DNA from: Acidobacteriota bacterium
GTDB taxonomy: Bacteria > Actinomycetota > Acidimicrobiia > Acidimicrobiales > RAAP-2
Direction: 5' to 3'
Assembly: GCA_018971385.1 (NCBI GenBank)
Contig: JAGXAY010000002.1
Coordinates: 1-64,000 of the forward strand
Length of the DNA stretch: 64,000 nucleotides
Under the pieces are notes generated by a model. That model made no database searches. It was not told the DNA's origin and saw only the letters and a list, made by a program, of their open reading frames with translations. How positions within the stretch are numbered: position 1 is the first letter of the stretch; the number at the start of each line of letters is the position of its first letter. The position numbers and the translations under genes are program-made. Positions 9,083 through 18,291 of this stretch are shown here, in pieces.

Positions 9083-9693
9083 GCTGCCACCTCCTTCGTG
9101 AGTAGTTCATCCAACACGGCGCCATAGCGGTGGCCATCGGGAGGAACGAGCCCGAAGCCCGTGACGTACGCCTCCAGAAGGGGAATCTCCGCATCAACGA
9201 CGGGGATACCAAGTTCTCCGAGTGTGTCCCGTGCGAGGCGGCTCATGCGAGTGTTCGGACGCACACGGGTCAGGAGCACACGAATCGTCGGAGCGTTCAA
9301 CCGTTCGACGGCAGCGATCAACTCGATCGTGGGTCGGAGCCGGTTGATATCCATGAGACTCGGAGCGAGCGGAACGAGGACGTCCGTCGCGCTGAGGATG
9401 GCGCTACGGACGACAGAATCATGGCCAGGTGGCGTATCGATGACAATGTGCTGATACCCGTTGCCAAGTTCGGCAAGCCGACGGTGGAGGTCCTCTCCAG
9501 AGTCCGTCAGCAGTGTGAAGGGGCAGTCCTGCCCCATGAGCAGAGCCCACTCGGTTGCCGATCCTTGTGGGTCAGCGTCGATGAGCAGCGTACGGCCACG
9601 CCTACCGAGACCTGCTGCCAGGTGTACGGCCGTGGTTGTTTTCCCCGTCCCTCCCTTGAGGTTGGTGACTGCGAGTCGCATGGTGAGAAGCAC
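9079..9693 (-). CDS. parA: Small ParA-type partition ATPase
   Basis: LAVTNLKGGTGKTTTAVHLAAGLGRRGRTLLIDADPQGSATEW deviant Walker A; no N-terminal HTH extension; downstream RHH partner. Start may be ATG at 9681. Confidence 0.9.
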   Translation of the reverse strand: MLLTMRLAVTNLKGGTGKTTTAVHLAAGLGRRGRTLLIDADPQGSATEWALLMGQDCPFTLLTDSGEDLHRRLAELGNGYQHIVIDTPPGHDSVVRSAILSATDVLVPLAPSLMDINRLRPTIELIAAVERLNAPTIRVLLTRVRPNTRMSRLARDTLGELGIPVVDAEIPLLEAYVTGFGLVPPDGHRYGAVLDELLTKEVAA

Positions 9694-9707
9694 CTACTAC
9701 AAGTGGG

Positions 9708-9755
9708 ATGCAGATATGCAGCCGTATGCATGTATGGATATGCAGCCGTATGCAT
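9708..9755. promoter_or_regulatory. ATGCAG/ATGCAT repeat array upstream of parA, candidate centromere/operator
   Basis: GATATGCAGCCGTATGCAT occurs exactly twice (9713-9731, 9737-9755; 24-bp period), preceded by ATGCAG at 9708. Confidence 0.7.
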
Positions 9756-9824
9756 TTGCATAAATCAATATCCGGCATGTCCTGGGCTTTTGTCAATGGG
9801 GCATGTGACCGTTGGTCTCGGTTA

Positions 9825-10182
9825 CTACTGCCCAGCACCGTCCAGCAACCGCTCCAGGGCGACCTTGGGTATGAGGATGCGCCTGCCAATGCGGAGGCAG
9901 GGGATCTCGCCACGGCTCACGGCGTCGTAGGCGGTCGCGGGCGGTGCCGAGCACGACGGCAGCCTCCTCGACGGTCATGGTGAGCCGCTGCGGTGGGCGC
10001 TCCTCAATGACCGGTCCGACGGTCCGACGGTCGACGTGCAGCTCGTCCGACTCGATGACGGCGACGGCTTCGCTGAAGGCATCGAAGTGTGCGTACCACC
10101 AATCCAACTGGGTGAAGGTAAAGCGTCCGAATGTCTCGGCGCCAGCAATCTCGGGGAGGTCGAGGTCGGTCTCGACGGACAC
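9825..10182 (-). pseudogene. Frameshifted excisionase/HTH (Xis-like) protein
   Basis: Frame 0 reads ...MTVEEAAVVLGTARD and then becomes nonsense. Shifting at about 9934 restores AYDAVSRGEIPCLRIGRRILIPKVALERLLDGAGQ* (stop 9825). Confidence 0.75.
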
Positions 10183-10193
10183 AAGCCCCAGTC

Positions 10194-10640
10194 TTATGCG
10201 CGAGACGGCAGTCCGGCGTATTCCTTCCTGGCTGCGAGGACCTGGCCCATGAGGGTGGCAGCGGCCCGGTTCCGCTCCTCGATGGCATGCGAGTACACCG
10301 GGAGGGCGAAGAAGGGATCAGAAAGGCCGAGGAGGTTGGCCACGGTCCGGATGTCTATGCCTGCATGGATGAACTGCGTTGCCGTGGAGTGGCGGAGGTC
10401 GTGGAGACGCGCGTCGGGTGCTCCGACGGCGACCCACACCCGGATGAAGAACGACGTCACGTCGGACCACCGGAGGGCGCACCCCCCCGGCACATCCCTT
10501 TGAGCGCAGCGAGCATGAGGAGCGGAGCAAGACAGGGATTCCGCCGTTCTGCCTCTTCCATGACCTGCTGGACGAATGTCCTCAGTTCCTCACACTCCGT
10601 GGCTGTTGTTTGACTACGGGGAGGTTCTCTGCCTCGCCCC
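10194..10640 (-). pseudogene. Decayed tyrosine recombinase/integrase
   Basis: One frame has ECEELRTFVQQVMEEAERRNPCLAPLLMLAALKGMCRG, the other CALRWSDV|TSFFIRVWVAVGAPDARLHDLRHSTATQFIHAGIDIRTVANLLGLSDPFFALPVYSHAI. N-terminus missing, frameshift and internal deletion. Confidence 0.8.
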
Positions 10641-11178
10641 CTCGGACGACGAGCGCCGGGGACTCGAAGAGTTAGTGGCAACGTACCTGACGGGAAACGT
10701 CCTGTGGGATCGATACTGGCTCGAACGTCCCGCTTACGATCTCGGTGCCGTCACGACGGGCGAGTACTGGAGTCGAGTGCTAGGTACGTCACTCGACTCT
10801 GCCCACCTTGATGAACTCCACGACCACGACGTCGCGATGTGGAGTCACCCGAACCCTCAAACTCTGGAGTTCGTGTCTCGAGCCCACGACGCGGGGTACC
10901 GACTCGCACTCCTGTCTAATGCGCCGGCGCCCTTCGGGGACGCCTTCGACACGATGAGTTGGCTCGAGGTGTTCGAACCACGAGTGTTCAGCGGGCGACT
11001 CGGCGTCGCCAAGCCGACACCTCAGATCTTTCGGGAGTGCTTGGACCTTATGAAAGCGTCCGCCGCTGAGGTCACCTTCATCGACGATCGCGAGGAGAAC
11101 GTTCGAGCAGCAGAAGTTCTCGGATTCTCAACCCTGCACTTTGAGGACGCGAGCCAACTCAGTCGACTGTTGGACTAG
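10576..11178 (+). CDS. HAD-superfamily hydrolase
   Basis: PWLLFDYGEVL motif I (DxG-type variant), LALLSNAP motif II, AKPTPQIF, VTFIDDREENV motif. Confidence 0.8.
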   Translation: MSSVPHTPWLLFDYGEVLCLAPSDDERRGLEELVATYLTGNVLWDRYWLERPAYDLGAVTTGEYWSRVLGTSLDSAHLDELHDHDVAMWSHPNPQTLEFVSRAHDAGYRLALLSNAPAPFGDAFDTMSWLEVFEPRVFSGRLGVAKPTPQIFRECLDLMKASAAEVTFIDDREENVRAAEVLGFSTLHFEDASQLSRLLD

Positions 11179-11453
11179 ACACACTATCGAGGTGGAACTA
11201 CCGAGAGTATGAGCCTCTACTACGCGAAGGCACCGCGGTCGGCACCCTGACCATGGGTTGTCGAGTAGCGAGATGTTCGTCGACTACGACTCAACTTCCC
11301 GGGCGTCGTCAGGACGTCGCGTTCTTCTTTCGATGGATCATGGTTGGCTCGACACAGGGGCTGTGCGACTATTGACCATTAAGAAAGCCCCCCGTACGAG
11401 TCCGGTTCCCGACGACGACGGGAGAAGGTCAGATCCTCTCGCTCTGCACTCAG

Positions 11454-11888
11454 TTAACTGCCACCAAAGTCGGGCAGCACGAGCGAGCCGTCGGGTGTCA
11501 ACTCGAAGCCGGGGTTATGGGCTATCTCCCGTACGTGGCCATCCGGATCAGCGAAGTAGCCGGCGTAGCCGCCGTAGAAGGTCCTTGCGGCCGGTTTCGT
11601 CACCGTTCCTCCCGCGGCCTCAGCGGTCCCTAGTATCTCGTCGACTTCCGTCTCGGTCCGTACGTTGTGGGCCAGGGTGATACCGCCGAATGCGTCGCCC
11701 ACTCTTTCGCTGACGCCCGCATCAGCCGCGAGTTTGCGGGAGTCCCAAAGGACTAGCGCCATGCCCCCTGCTTGAAAGAACACGGTTTCTTCGACCTCTT
11801 GACCGTGCCACCCAAGTTTCTCGTAAAACGCCCGAGCGCGCGCCAAATCAGACACGCCCAGCGTGATGAGGCTCACTCGAGGTTCCAC
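11454..11888 (-). CDS. VOC/glyoxalase-like family protein
   Basis: RVSLITLGVSDLARARAFYEKLGW...GYFADPDGHVREIAHNPGF; start reassigned to GTG 11888. Confidence 0.85.
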   Translation of the reverse strand: MEPRVSLITLGVSDLARARAFYEKLGWHGQEVEETVFFQAGGMALVLWDSRKLAADAGVSERVGDAFGGITLAHNVRTETEVDEILGTAEAAGGTVTKPAARTFYGGYAGYFADPDGHVREIAHNPGFELTPDGSLVLPDFGGS

Positions 11889-12073
11889 CCTGCCAATGTA
11901 GTGACACTGCGGGAGACGGAATTGCTGCGGGAAAACTGAAGAGTGACTTCCTTGATAGGAGGCGTCTCTGACTTGTTCCAGCATCGAGAAAGTCCAGACG
12001 ACTTCGGTGGTCGCGCTTGTACTTCTCACGGCGCGCTCCAGTAGATTCAGCCACATTCGAAGCAACCTCTTAG

Positions 12074-12147
<74 letters not shown>

Positions 12148-12274
12148 TTGGGACTCTTCAGTATAGGGGGTCGGCGCCGGTCTCGACAATTCGCTCAAGT
12201 CTCGCCAAACTTCTTCACAACTCGTCACCTTCCCCCGTACCATGGGCCCACCTCAACAGTGGGAGATTCTCGCC

Positions 12275-12577
12275 ATGGAAAAGTACCTCGTCACCTATCA
12301 CGGACCCGCCATCCCCTCCAACCCCATCGTGAAGGCCGTCGCCAAAGCGACCTTCGGGGCGTGGAAGATGACGACGGGAGACGCGATCATCGATCCGGGC
12401 CTTCCCACCTTCCCGGTGGGCCAAGTCTCGAAGTCGGACGAAGAGAAGGGGTCGGACGTCACCAGTTACATGGTGATTCAGGCCGAGTCCGTCGACGCCG
12501 CGAAGTCCGTCCTCGCGAAACACCCCTACGTCAGCAACGGGGGGACCCTCGTCATTCACCAAATGATTGAGATGTAG
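12275..12577 (+). CDS. YCII-related small protein
   Basis: MEKYLVTYHGPAIPSNP...SYMVIQAESVDAAKSVLAKHPYV; start moved to internal ATG. Confidence 0.55.
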   Translation: MEKYLVTYHGPAIPSNPIVKAVAKATFGAWKMTTGDAIIDPGLPTFPVGQVSKSDEEKGSDVTSYMVIQAESVDAAKSVLAKHPYVSNGGTLVIHQMIEM

Positions 12578-12628
12578 CGCTCGGGGGACGACCCTGACAC
12601 AATAGGCCTTTGAACTTAAGGAGACCCC

Positions 12629-12952
12629 GTGCTCATCGTGACGTCGAACGACATCCCCGGCTATCGCATTACCAAGGTCCTCGGTGAGGTGAACGGCATC
12701 ACTGTTCGCACCCGCAACATCGGCGCTCAGTTCGGGGCCGCCCTCAAGAGCCTCGGCGGTGGCGAGCTTCGAGGACTCACTCGCCAGCTCACCGAGACGC
12801 GCGAGGAAGCAATCGAACGACTTGCCGAGAACGCCACGGCCATGGGGGCGAACGCCGTCATCGCCATGCGGTACGACTCCAACGAGATCAACGGGACCTT
12901 CCAGGAGGTTCTCGCCTACGGCACCGCCGTCGTGATCTCCGAGAACGCCTAG
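12629..12952 (+). CDS. YbjQ/UPF0145 family protein
   Basis: VTSNDIPGYRITKVLGEVNGITVRTRNIGAQ...RLAENATAMGANAVIAMRYDSNEI...YGTAVVI. Confidence 0.9.
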   Translation: MLIVTSNDIPGYRITKVLGEVNGITVRTRNIGAQFGAALKSLGGGELRGLTRQLTETREEAIERLAENATAMGANAVIAMRYDSNEINGTFQEVLAYGTAVVISENA

Positions 12953-13620
12953 AGCTCGACGATGATGTCGACCAACTCCACGAGGTCGCGCGCGACCGCC
13001 GTCGGAGGGTCCATGTAAGACGGAAAGCCCGCCCCGGTCCGGTCGACGTAAGCCCCCATAAGGCCGGTGCGCTCCGCGCCGTGGAGATCCCAGGGGTGCG
13101 CCGCCACCATGACCGTCCTCCGGGGATTCACGCCGAGATCGTGGACGACCCGACGATAGGGGTCGGGACGGGGCTTCCAGCCCCCCACGTCGACGGCGCC
13201 GATGACGTCCATCTCCTCGACCGGCACCCCCGCCGCTTCGAGAACGGCGCGCGCCGTCTCCGCCGATCCATTGGTCAAGGCCACGACGGGAATGGACGCC
13301 CCGAGCAACGTACGTAGGGCGGGCACGACGTCGGCGTGGACCCCGAGGTGGGCCATGCTCGAGATCACCGACTCGATGGTCTCGTCGCTGACGTTCACTC
13401 CGGAGAGATGGGCAACCTCACGGAGGGCCCGACGTCCGAGGTCGGGAAAACCCACCGCTCCCCCGGTCAAGTTCACGGCGAATCCGTCGCGCAGGACCGT
13501 AGCGAACCACCAGTGCACGCTCGACGGAGTCAGGCCCGCCACCTCGAAACTCGGTCCGAGTCCGGAGAAGTCAATCAACGTCTCGTTGACGTCACAAATA
13601 ACGAGTTCCGGGGTCGACAC
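12949..13620 (-). CDS. Haloacid dehalogenase type II-like HAD hydrolase
   Basis: ELVICDVNETLIDFSGL, VVALTNGSAETARAVLEAAGV, KPRPDPYRRVVHDLG, VAAHPWDLHGA. Confidence 0.85.
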   Translation of the reverse strand: MSTPELVICDVNETLIDFSGLGPSFEVAGLTPSSVHWWFATVLRDGFAVNLTGGAVGFPDLGRRALREVAHLSGVNVSDETIESVISSMAHLGVHADVVPALRTLLGASIPVVALTNGSAETARAVLEAAGVPVEEMDVIGAVDVGGWKPRPDPYRRVVHDLGVNPRRTVMVAAHPWDLHGAERTGLMGAYVDRTGAGFPSYMDPPTAVARDLVELVDIIVEL

Positions 13621-13656
13621 GACACATCCTTTCTTCGAGGGACGAGGAAGCTCGCC

Positions 13657-16548
13657 CTATCCCGCGAGGGCCGCTTGCGCCTTCGCGATCGCCGCCTTCA
13701 CCGCGTTCATGTCACTCTGGTAGAGGCCGAGGTTGCCCGAGGTGAGGGCCGCCTGCGCCGCGGCGTAGTCGCTCTGGGCCTGGGCGAGGTAGGTCGTCGC
13801 GAGGGCGGAGCCCGTCCCTGAGCCCTTAGAGCCCCCCGAGGGGTGGGTCGTTCCCCCCGAACTCGAACCGCCGGACGTCGCGGCCGGACCGAGCACTTTA
13901 GCGAGAGCTTGAGAGATCGTCGGTTCAATGGCGACGTCCTGGTTAAAGACGGCGATCACGAAACGCAACTGGGGCATCGGGTTCGAAATGGAGGTGACGT
14001 AGAGCGGACGCACGTAGAGCACACTCTGGTCGAGGGGCACCATGACGTCGTTTCCGAGCAGGACCTGACTCCCGTGCTGGTCGAGCAGAGTGATGTTGGA
14101 GCTCACGGCGGCGTTCTGCTGGATCTCCGAGTCGGCCTGGGCCGGACCGGTCACCGACTGACCCCGAGGGGTGACGTAGACGTTGAGGTTCCCGTAGTCG
14201 TTGATGTCGGAGGTGGCCTCGAGGAACGCCGTCAACGTCTGGACCGTGGAGGAGTTACCGGCCGGCACGTAGGCCAGCGACTCCAGCAACTGTTGGTGGT
14301 TGACCCCAGGCAAAGCGCCCACCTGGTAGATGGGCGACATGGGGGCGTTCTGGGTGGCGATCACCAGATTGTTGGCGTTGGTGACGGCCGTCTGAGCCAG
14401 AGTCGAACTGGGCGGGCCCGCCCCGGTCGTCGGAGAGATCTGCCACTGGTCCGACGCGTTGTAGAAGGCGGTCGGCACGGTGATGTGGTAGCGACCAATG
14501 GCGGCGGCCTGAGCGGCGAAGATGTCCTGGGGGTAGCGCAGGTGCTGCTGAATCACCGCCGGCATCGCCGAGAGCGGGTGGAACATACCGGGGAAGATCG
14601 CCTCGTAGGCCCGAATGATGGGATCGGTGGGGTCCATCACGTAGTAGTTCATCTGGCCGGTGTAGGCGTCGATGACGACCTTCACCGAGTTGCGCACGTA
14701 GTTAAAGGAGTAGGGCAGGCCCGACGCACTGAGGCCCAGGGAGTCGGCGTTCTGGGAGTAGGGGTACTGCGAGGACGTGGTGTAGCCGTCGAGTACGAAG
14801 TCGACGTGGCCGTTCGCGATGACCGCGTAGGGCTGGGAGTCGAAGGAGAGGAAGGGGGCCGCCTTCTGAGCCATGGCGGTCACGTCGCGAACGAAGAGGA
14901 CCCGGGAGTTGGGGGTGATCTGGTTGGAGATGAGAAAGTTGAAGTCACTCAGTCGCATGGCGAGGGCCAACCGAGAGAAGAGCCCCCCGACCCGCACGCC
15001 CCCCGAGCCCGCGTAGTGCGTCTCGACGTTCGCCCCACTGGGGAGCTGGTAGTCGATCTCGGGCTGCTTGGTGTTAGCGACCACCCAGCCGGAGTCCCCG
15101 ACACCGAAGTAGATCCCGGGTTGGGTGAGAGTGGGCAGACCCCCCGTCGAGACCGGGGGGAGGTTCGCCACGTCGAAAATCGGGTTACCCGTCGTGGGGT
15201 CGACCTGGTTGGCCGCGAGCAGGGCGACGCCGTAACCGTGGGTGTACTGCAGGTGAGTGTTCACCCACCCGGCCGAGGGCAACGAGGAGGGGGAGATTTC
15301 GCGGGCACCGACGAGCACCGGGGTGAGGGCACCGTTCACCTTGTAGCGATCAACGCCGAGCGTCGTGAAGGTGTAGTACGAGCGAATCGACTGGCGCCGA
15401 ATGGTGGTGGCGAGGGCGATCTGGGGATCGGGGTCCCAGAGTCGAATGTTGGTGAGCGTCGCGGCGTCGGCCTTGAGGACCGTGCTTGGGACTGTCGAGG
15501 ATCCGGCGAAGGTGTGATACGTCACCTTGGTCAGGCCCCAGGCCTGGCGCGTGGCGTCGATGTTGCGAGCGATGTAGGGAGTCTCGAGGGTGCTCTGGGC
15601 CGGAGAGACTTTGAGGGTCTGCAGGAAAGTCGGGTACAGGACCCCGATCACGAGCGCAACGAAGGCCCAGAGTCCGACGGCGACGGCCGGAAGGGACCAG
15701 CCCCGCATTCTCACGTTCGCCAGCAGAATCACCGCGGAGGTGAGCGACAGCACGACGAGGATCGTGAGCGCGGGCATCCGCGCGTGAACGTCGGTGTAGC
15801 CCGCGCCCTCCACGTACGCGTTGGTCGAGGTCACGAGGTGCCAGCGGGCGATGACGTACCCGGCGGCCTTAAAGAGGGCGATGAGGGCCCCGAGCACACT
15901 CAGGTGAGCCTTCACTCGAGGGGCGACCGAGACGCCTCGCGCCCGAGCCCGAATGCCGCCGTTCAAGAAGTGGGCGAGGGTGGTCAGAATGAGGGTGACG
16001 AAGAGCGCGACGAGGCCCCAGGTCACCACGAAGGAGTAGAAGGGCAGGGTGAAGATGTAGAAGCCGACGTCCTTGTGAAAAAGGGGATCGACCGTCCCGA
16101 AGGTCTGGGCGTGGCGGTAGAGGAGCCAGACGTTCCACTGCCCCGAGGCGTTCAGGCCCGCCACCGCACCGGTGAGCAGCGACACCACGCCGTAGACCAG
16201 GGCCGCCCGGGGGCGAACGGAGTTCTGGAAGCGCCGCACGAGTTCATCGTCCGGTTCAAAACTTAAGTCCCGGGCCCCGAAGCGGTCGGCCAGGATCAGA
16301 TTGACCCACATCACCACCGCGAAGAGCGCTCCAAAGACGAGGGCTAGTCCCACCTTCGTCCAGAGAATGCCCGTGAAGACCCCCCCGAACCCGGCCTGGG
16401 AGAACCACATCTGGTCCGTCCAGAGCACGGCGAGGCTCCGCAACGAGAAAATGATCACGAGCAGCAGGACCACCCCGAGGGAGATCCAGAATCTCTTAGA
16501 GGGTCGACTCAACCTCCGCGCGGAGGGGACGTCGGAGGGCGAGCGCAC
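13657..16548 (-). CDS. UPF0182 family large membrane protein
   Basis: 963 aa; multiple N-terminal TM helices and long soluble region with PYIARNIDATRQAWGL, THLQYTHGYGVALLAANQVDPTTGNPIF, TGQMNYYVMDPTDPIIRAYEAIFPGMF, HLRYPQDIF. Confidence 0.9.
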   Translation of the reverse strand: MRSPSDVPSARRLSRPSKRFWISLGVVLLLVIIFSLRSLAVLWTDQMWFSQAGFGGVFTGILWTKVGLALVFGALFAVVMWVNLILADRFGARDLSFEPDDELVRRFQNSVRPRAALVYGVVSLLTGAVAGLNASGQWNVWLLYRHAQTFGTVDPLFHKDVGFYIFTLPFYSFVVTWGLVALFVTLILTTLAHFLNGGIRARARGVSVAPRVKAHLSVLGALIALFKAAGYVIARWHLVTSTNAYVEGAGYTDVHARMPALTILVVLSLTSAVILLANVRMRGWSLPAVAVGLWAFVALVIGVLYPTFLQTLKVSPAQSTLETPYIARNIDATRQAWGLTKVTYHTFAGSSTVPSTVLKADAATLTNIRLWDPDPQIALATTIRRQSIRSYYTFTTLGVDRYKVNGALTPVLVGAREISPSSLPSAGWVNTHLQYTHGYGVALLAANQVDPTTGNPIFDVANLPPVSTGGLPTLTQPGIYFGVGDSGWVVANTKQPEIDYQLPSGANVETHYAGSGGVRVGGLFSRLALAMRLSDFNFLISNQITPNSRVLFVRDVTAMAQKAAPFLSFDSQPYAVIANGHVDFVLDGYTTSSQYPYSQNADSLGLSASGLPYSFNYVRNSVKVVIDAYTGQMNYYVMDPTDPIIRAYEAIFPGMFHPLSAMPAVIQQHLRYPQDIFAAQAAAIGRYHITVPTAFYNASDQWQISPTTGAGPPSSTLAQTAVTNANNLVIATQNAPMSPIYQVGALPGVNHQQLLESLAYVPAGNSSTVQTLTAFLEATSDINDYGNLNVYVTPRGQSVTGPAQADSEIQQNAAVSSNITLLDQHGSQVLLGNDVMVPLDQSVLYVRPLYVTSISNPMPQLRFVIAVFNQDVAIEPTISQALAKVLGPAATSGGSSSGGTTHPSGGSKGSGTGSALATTYLAQAQSDYAAAQAALTSGNLGLYQSDMNAVKAAIAKAQAALAG

Positions 16549-16557
16549 GCCCTCAGC

Positions 16558-18252
16558 CTAGGACTTCTGGGTGACCGGTATCACCGCACAGGCGCACCCG
16601 GCGTGCACCGGGGGGTAGACGGCGCCACTCGGGAAGCTCTGACCAGCCTCGCGTTGCGTCGCGGCGTCCAGGGCGCAGGCGTCACAGGGAGGATCAGTCG
16701 GCGCGTTGACGAATCTCACGAGATGGCCCCGGGACGCGAGGACGACGCCGAGGTGAAACGCTCGTCGCCCCGTGTCGGTGGCGAGACGCTCGATACGAGC
16801 ACCGCGCCACTCGCGGTAGGCGGAGTTCACCCGTTCACTCGCTTGTTCGTGACCATCGGCGGCCATTCGTTTACGCAGCGCCACCACGACGGTCACGGCG
16901 AGATCGGTGACGCACTCCTCGAGATCGGCGGCGGTGATCTCCCGGGAGGGCACTCCCCCCTCGTCCACCGCGAACTGAACGCCGGCGGCGGCCGCGTCCA
17001 CGAGGGCGTCGAGGGCGGCGCTCGCGTAGCGGGCGCGCTGAGTCAACTCGTCGTCGAGGTGGGAGAGGGGGTCTCCCGCCAGGTCGCGCACCAGGTCGAG
17101 CGTGATGTTCTGGTCGTCCTGCAACGCTCGCTTGACCTTGCGCACGAGTACGGCGAGGGACTCGTTGAGGGCTTGGTCCCTCCGCGCGAAGAGTTCTCCC
17201 ACCGGGGTCTCGGGACGCGCCGGGAGACTCGGTCGCTTCGGCGGCGTCTCGCTGGCTCCGCGCTCTTCGAGGGTGGCCTTGCGTAAACGGGCGAAGATTT
17301 CGTTCACGACGTCGGTCCCCGACGGGTCCTCATCGACGAAGGACTCCGACTCCTCGCTGGTCGAAGTCGCCGGCACCGGGGCGGCCGTGGGCGCGGGTGG
17401 CGTCGAGCCCGTCGCCCTCGCCGGTTCCTCCACCGGGACGAGGGGAGTCTCGGCGACCGGACGCAAGGGTGTCCCCGCGAGTAACTCTTCCTCGGTCGGG
17501 TCTTTCACCGGCGGGCGAAGTCGCAACGCATCGATCGCCGCCTGGCGAGCTTGGTCGTCGGAGGCGACGAGAGTATCGAGAGTGCGCTCGACGTGATCGC
17601 GAAGCGACGTCATCGACTCGGCCAGCGAGTCGCGCGCCGCGCGCAACTGATCGATCTGAATGTGCAAGGCCTTGCGCTTGACCGCGAGGTCCGAAAGGAT
17701 CGTGCGGCGGGCGTCGTTCGCCTGCTCGACGATGGCCCGCCCCTGCTCGCGCCCCCGTTCCACCAGAGTCTGTCCGTTCACCTTCGCGGTCTCAACGAGC
17801 CGGTCGGCGGCTTGGCGGGCTTCGGCGTCGGTGGCCTCAGCCGCGCGCTCCGCCTCGGTCATCATTCGCGTCACGCGCTCCTGAGCCTCCATGAGGTGGG
17901 CCGCCGCCCGCTGTTGGGTCTCGGAGATGATCTGGGCGGCCCGCTCCTGAGCCTCCGCCGTCACCCGCCCGGCCTCGTCGTGGGCCGAGCGAAGAATGGC
18001 GGCGCTCTGCGCCCCGAGGGCCCCGACCAACGTCGACTCGTCGATGACGGGATTCGCGGCGCGGCGCAGGGCGTCGCTCAGTTGATCCTGAGTATCGTGC
18101 AGGCGAGCATCCAATTGGGCGATTTCTCGGGCGAGCATCTCGAGGTGAGCGCGAACCTCCTGGGGGTCAAAACCCTTGCGCACCGTGGAAAAGGAGGTTC
18201 GCACCACGTCATTAGGGTTCAGTCGAGTGGTGAGAATCCGGCGGTCGTCCAT
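16558..18252 (-). CDS. DivIVA-domain protein with C-terminal phage head-morphogenesis-like Cys domain
   Basis: N-terminus LNPNDVVRTSFSTVRKGFDPQEVRAHLEMLAREI (DivIVA-like); long coiled coil; C-terminus PCDACALDAATQREAGQSFPSGAVYPPVHAGCACAVIP. Confidence 0.75.
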   Translation of the reverse strand: MDDRRILTTRLNPNDVVRTSFSTVRKGFDPQEVRAHLEMLAREIAQLDARLHDTQDQLSDALRRAANPVIDESTLVGALGAQSAAILRSAHDEAGRVTAEAQERAAQIISETQQRAAAHLMEAQERVTRMMTEAERAAEATDAEARQAADRLVETAKVNGQTLVERGREQGRAIVEQANDARRTILSDLAVKRKALHIQIDQLRAARDSLAESMTSLRDHVERTLDTLVASDDQARQAAIDALRLRPPVKDPTEEELLAGTPLRPVAETPLVPVEEPARATGSTPPAPTAAPVPATSTSEESESFVDEDPSGTDVVNEIFARLRKATLEERGASETPPKRPSLPARPETPVGELFARRDQALNESLAVLVRKVKRALQDDQNITLDLVRDLAGDPLSHLDDELTQRARYASAALDALVDAAAAGVQFAVDEGGVPSREITAADLEECVTDLAVTVVVALRKRMAADGHEQASERVNSAYREWRGARIERLATDTGRRAFHLGVVLASRGHLVRFVNAPTDPPCDACALDAATQREAGQSFPSGAVYPPVHAGCACAVIPVTQKS

Positions 18253-18291
18253 CCCGTTCAGCCTAGGTCGCTGCCCCCTCGCGGCGAGGTA

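Noticed and set aside
11179-11453. Gap between HAD and VOC genes as a regulatory RNA
   Set aside because: No convincing stem or conserved motif identified by eye.
13843-16266. 807-aa + strand ORF
   Set aside because: Antisense to the well-supported UPF0182 gene; low-complexity Arg/Gly/Glu/Val composition typical of high-GC antisense frames.
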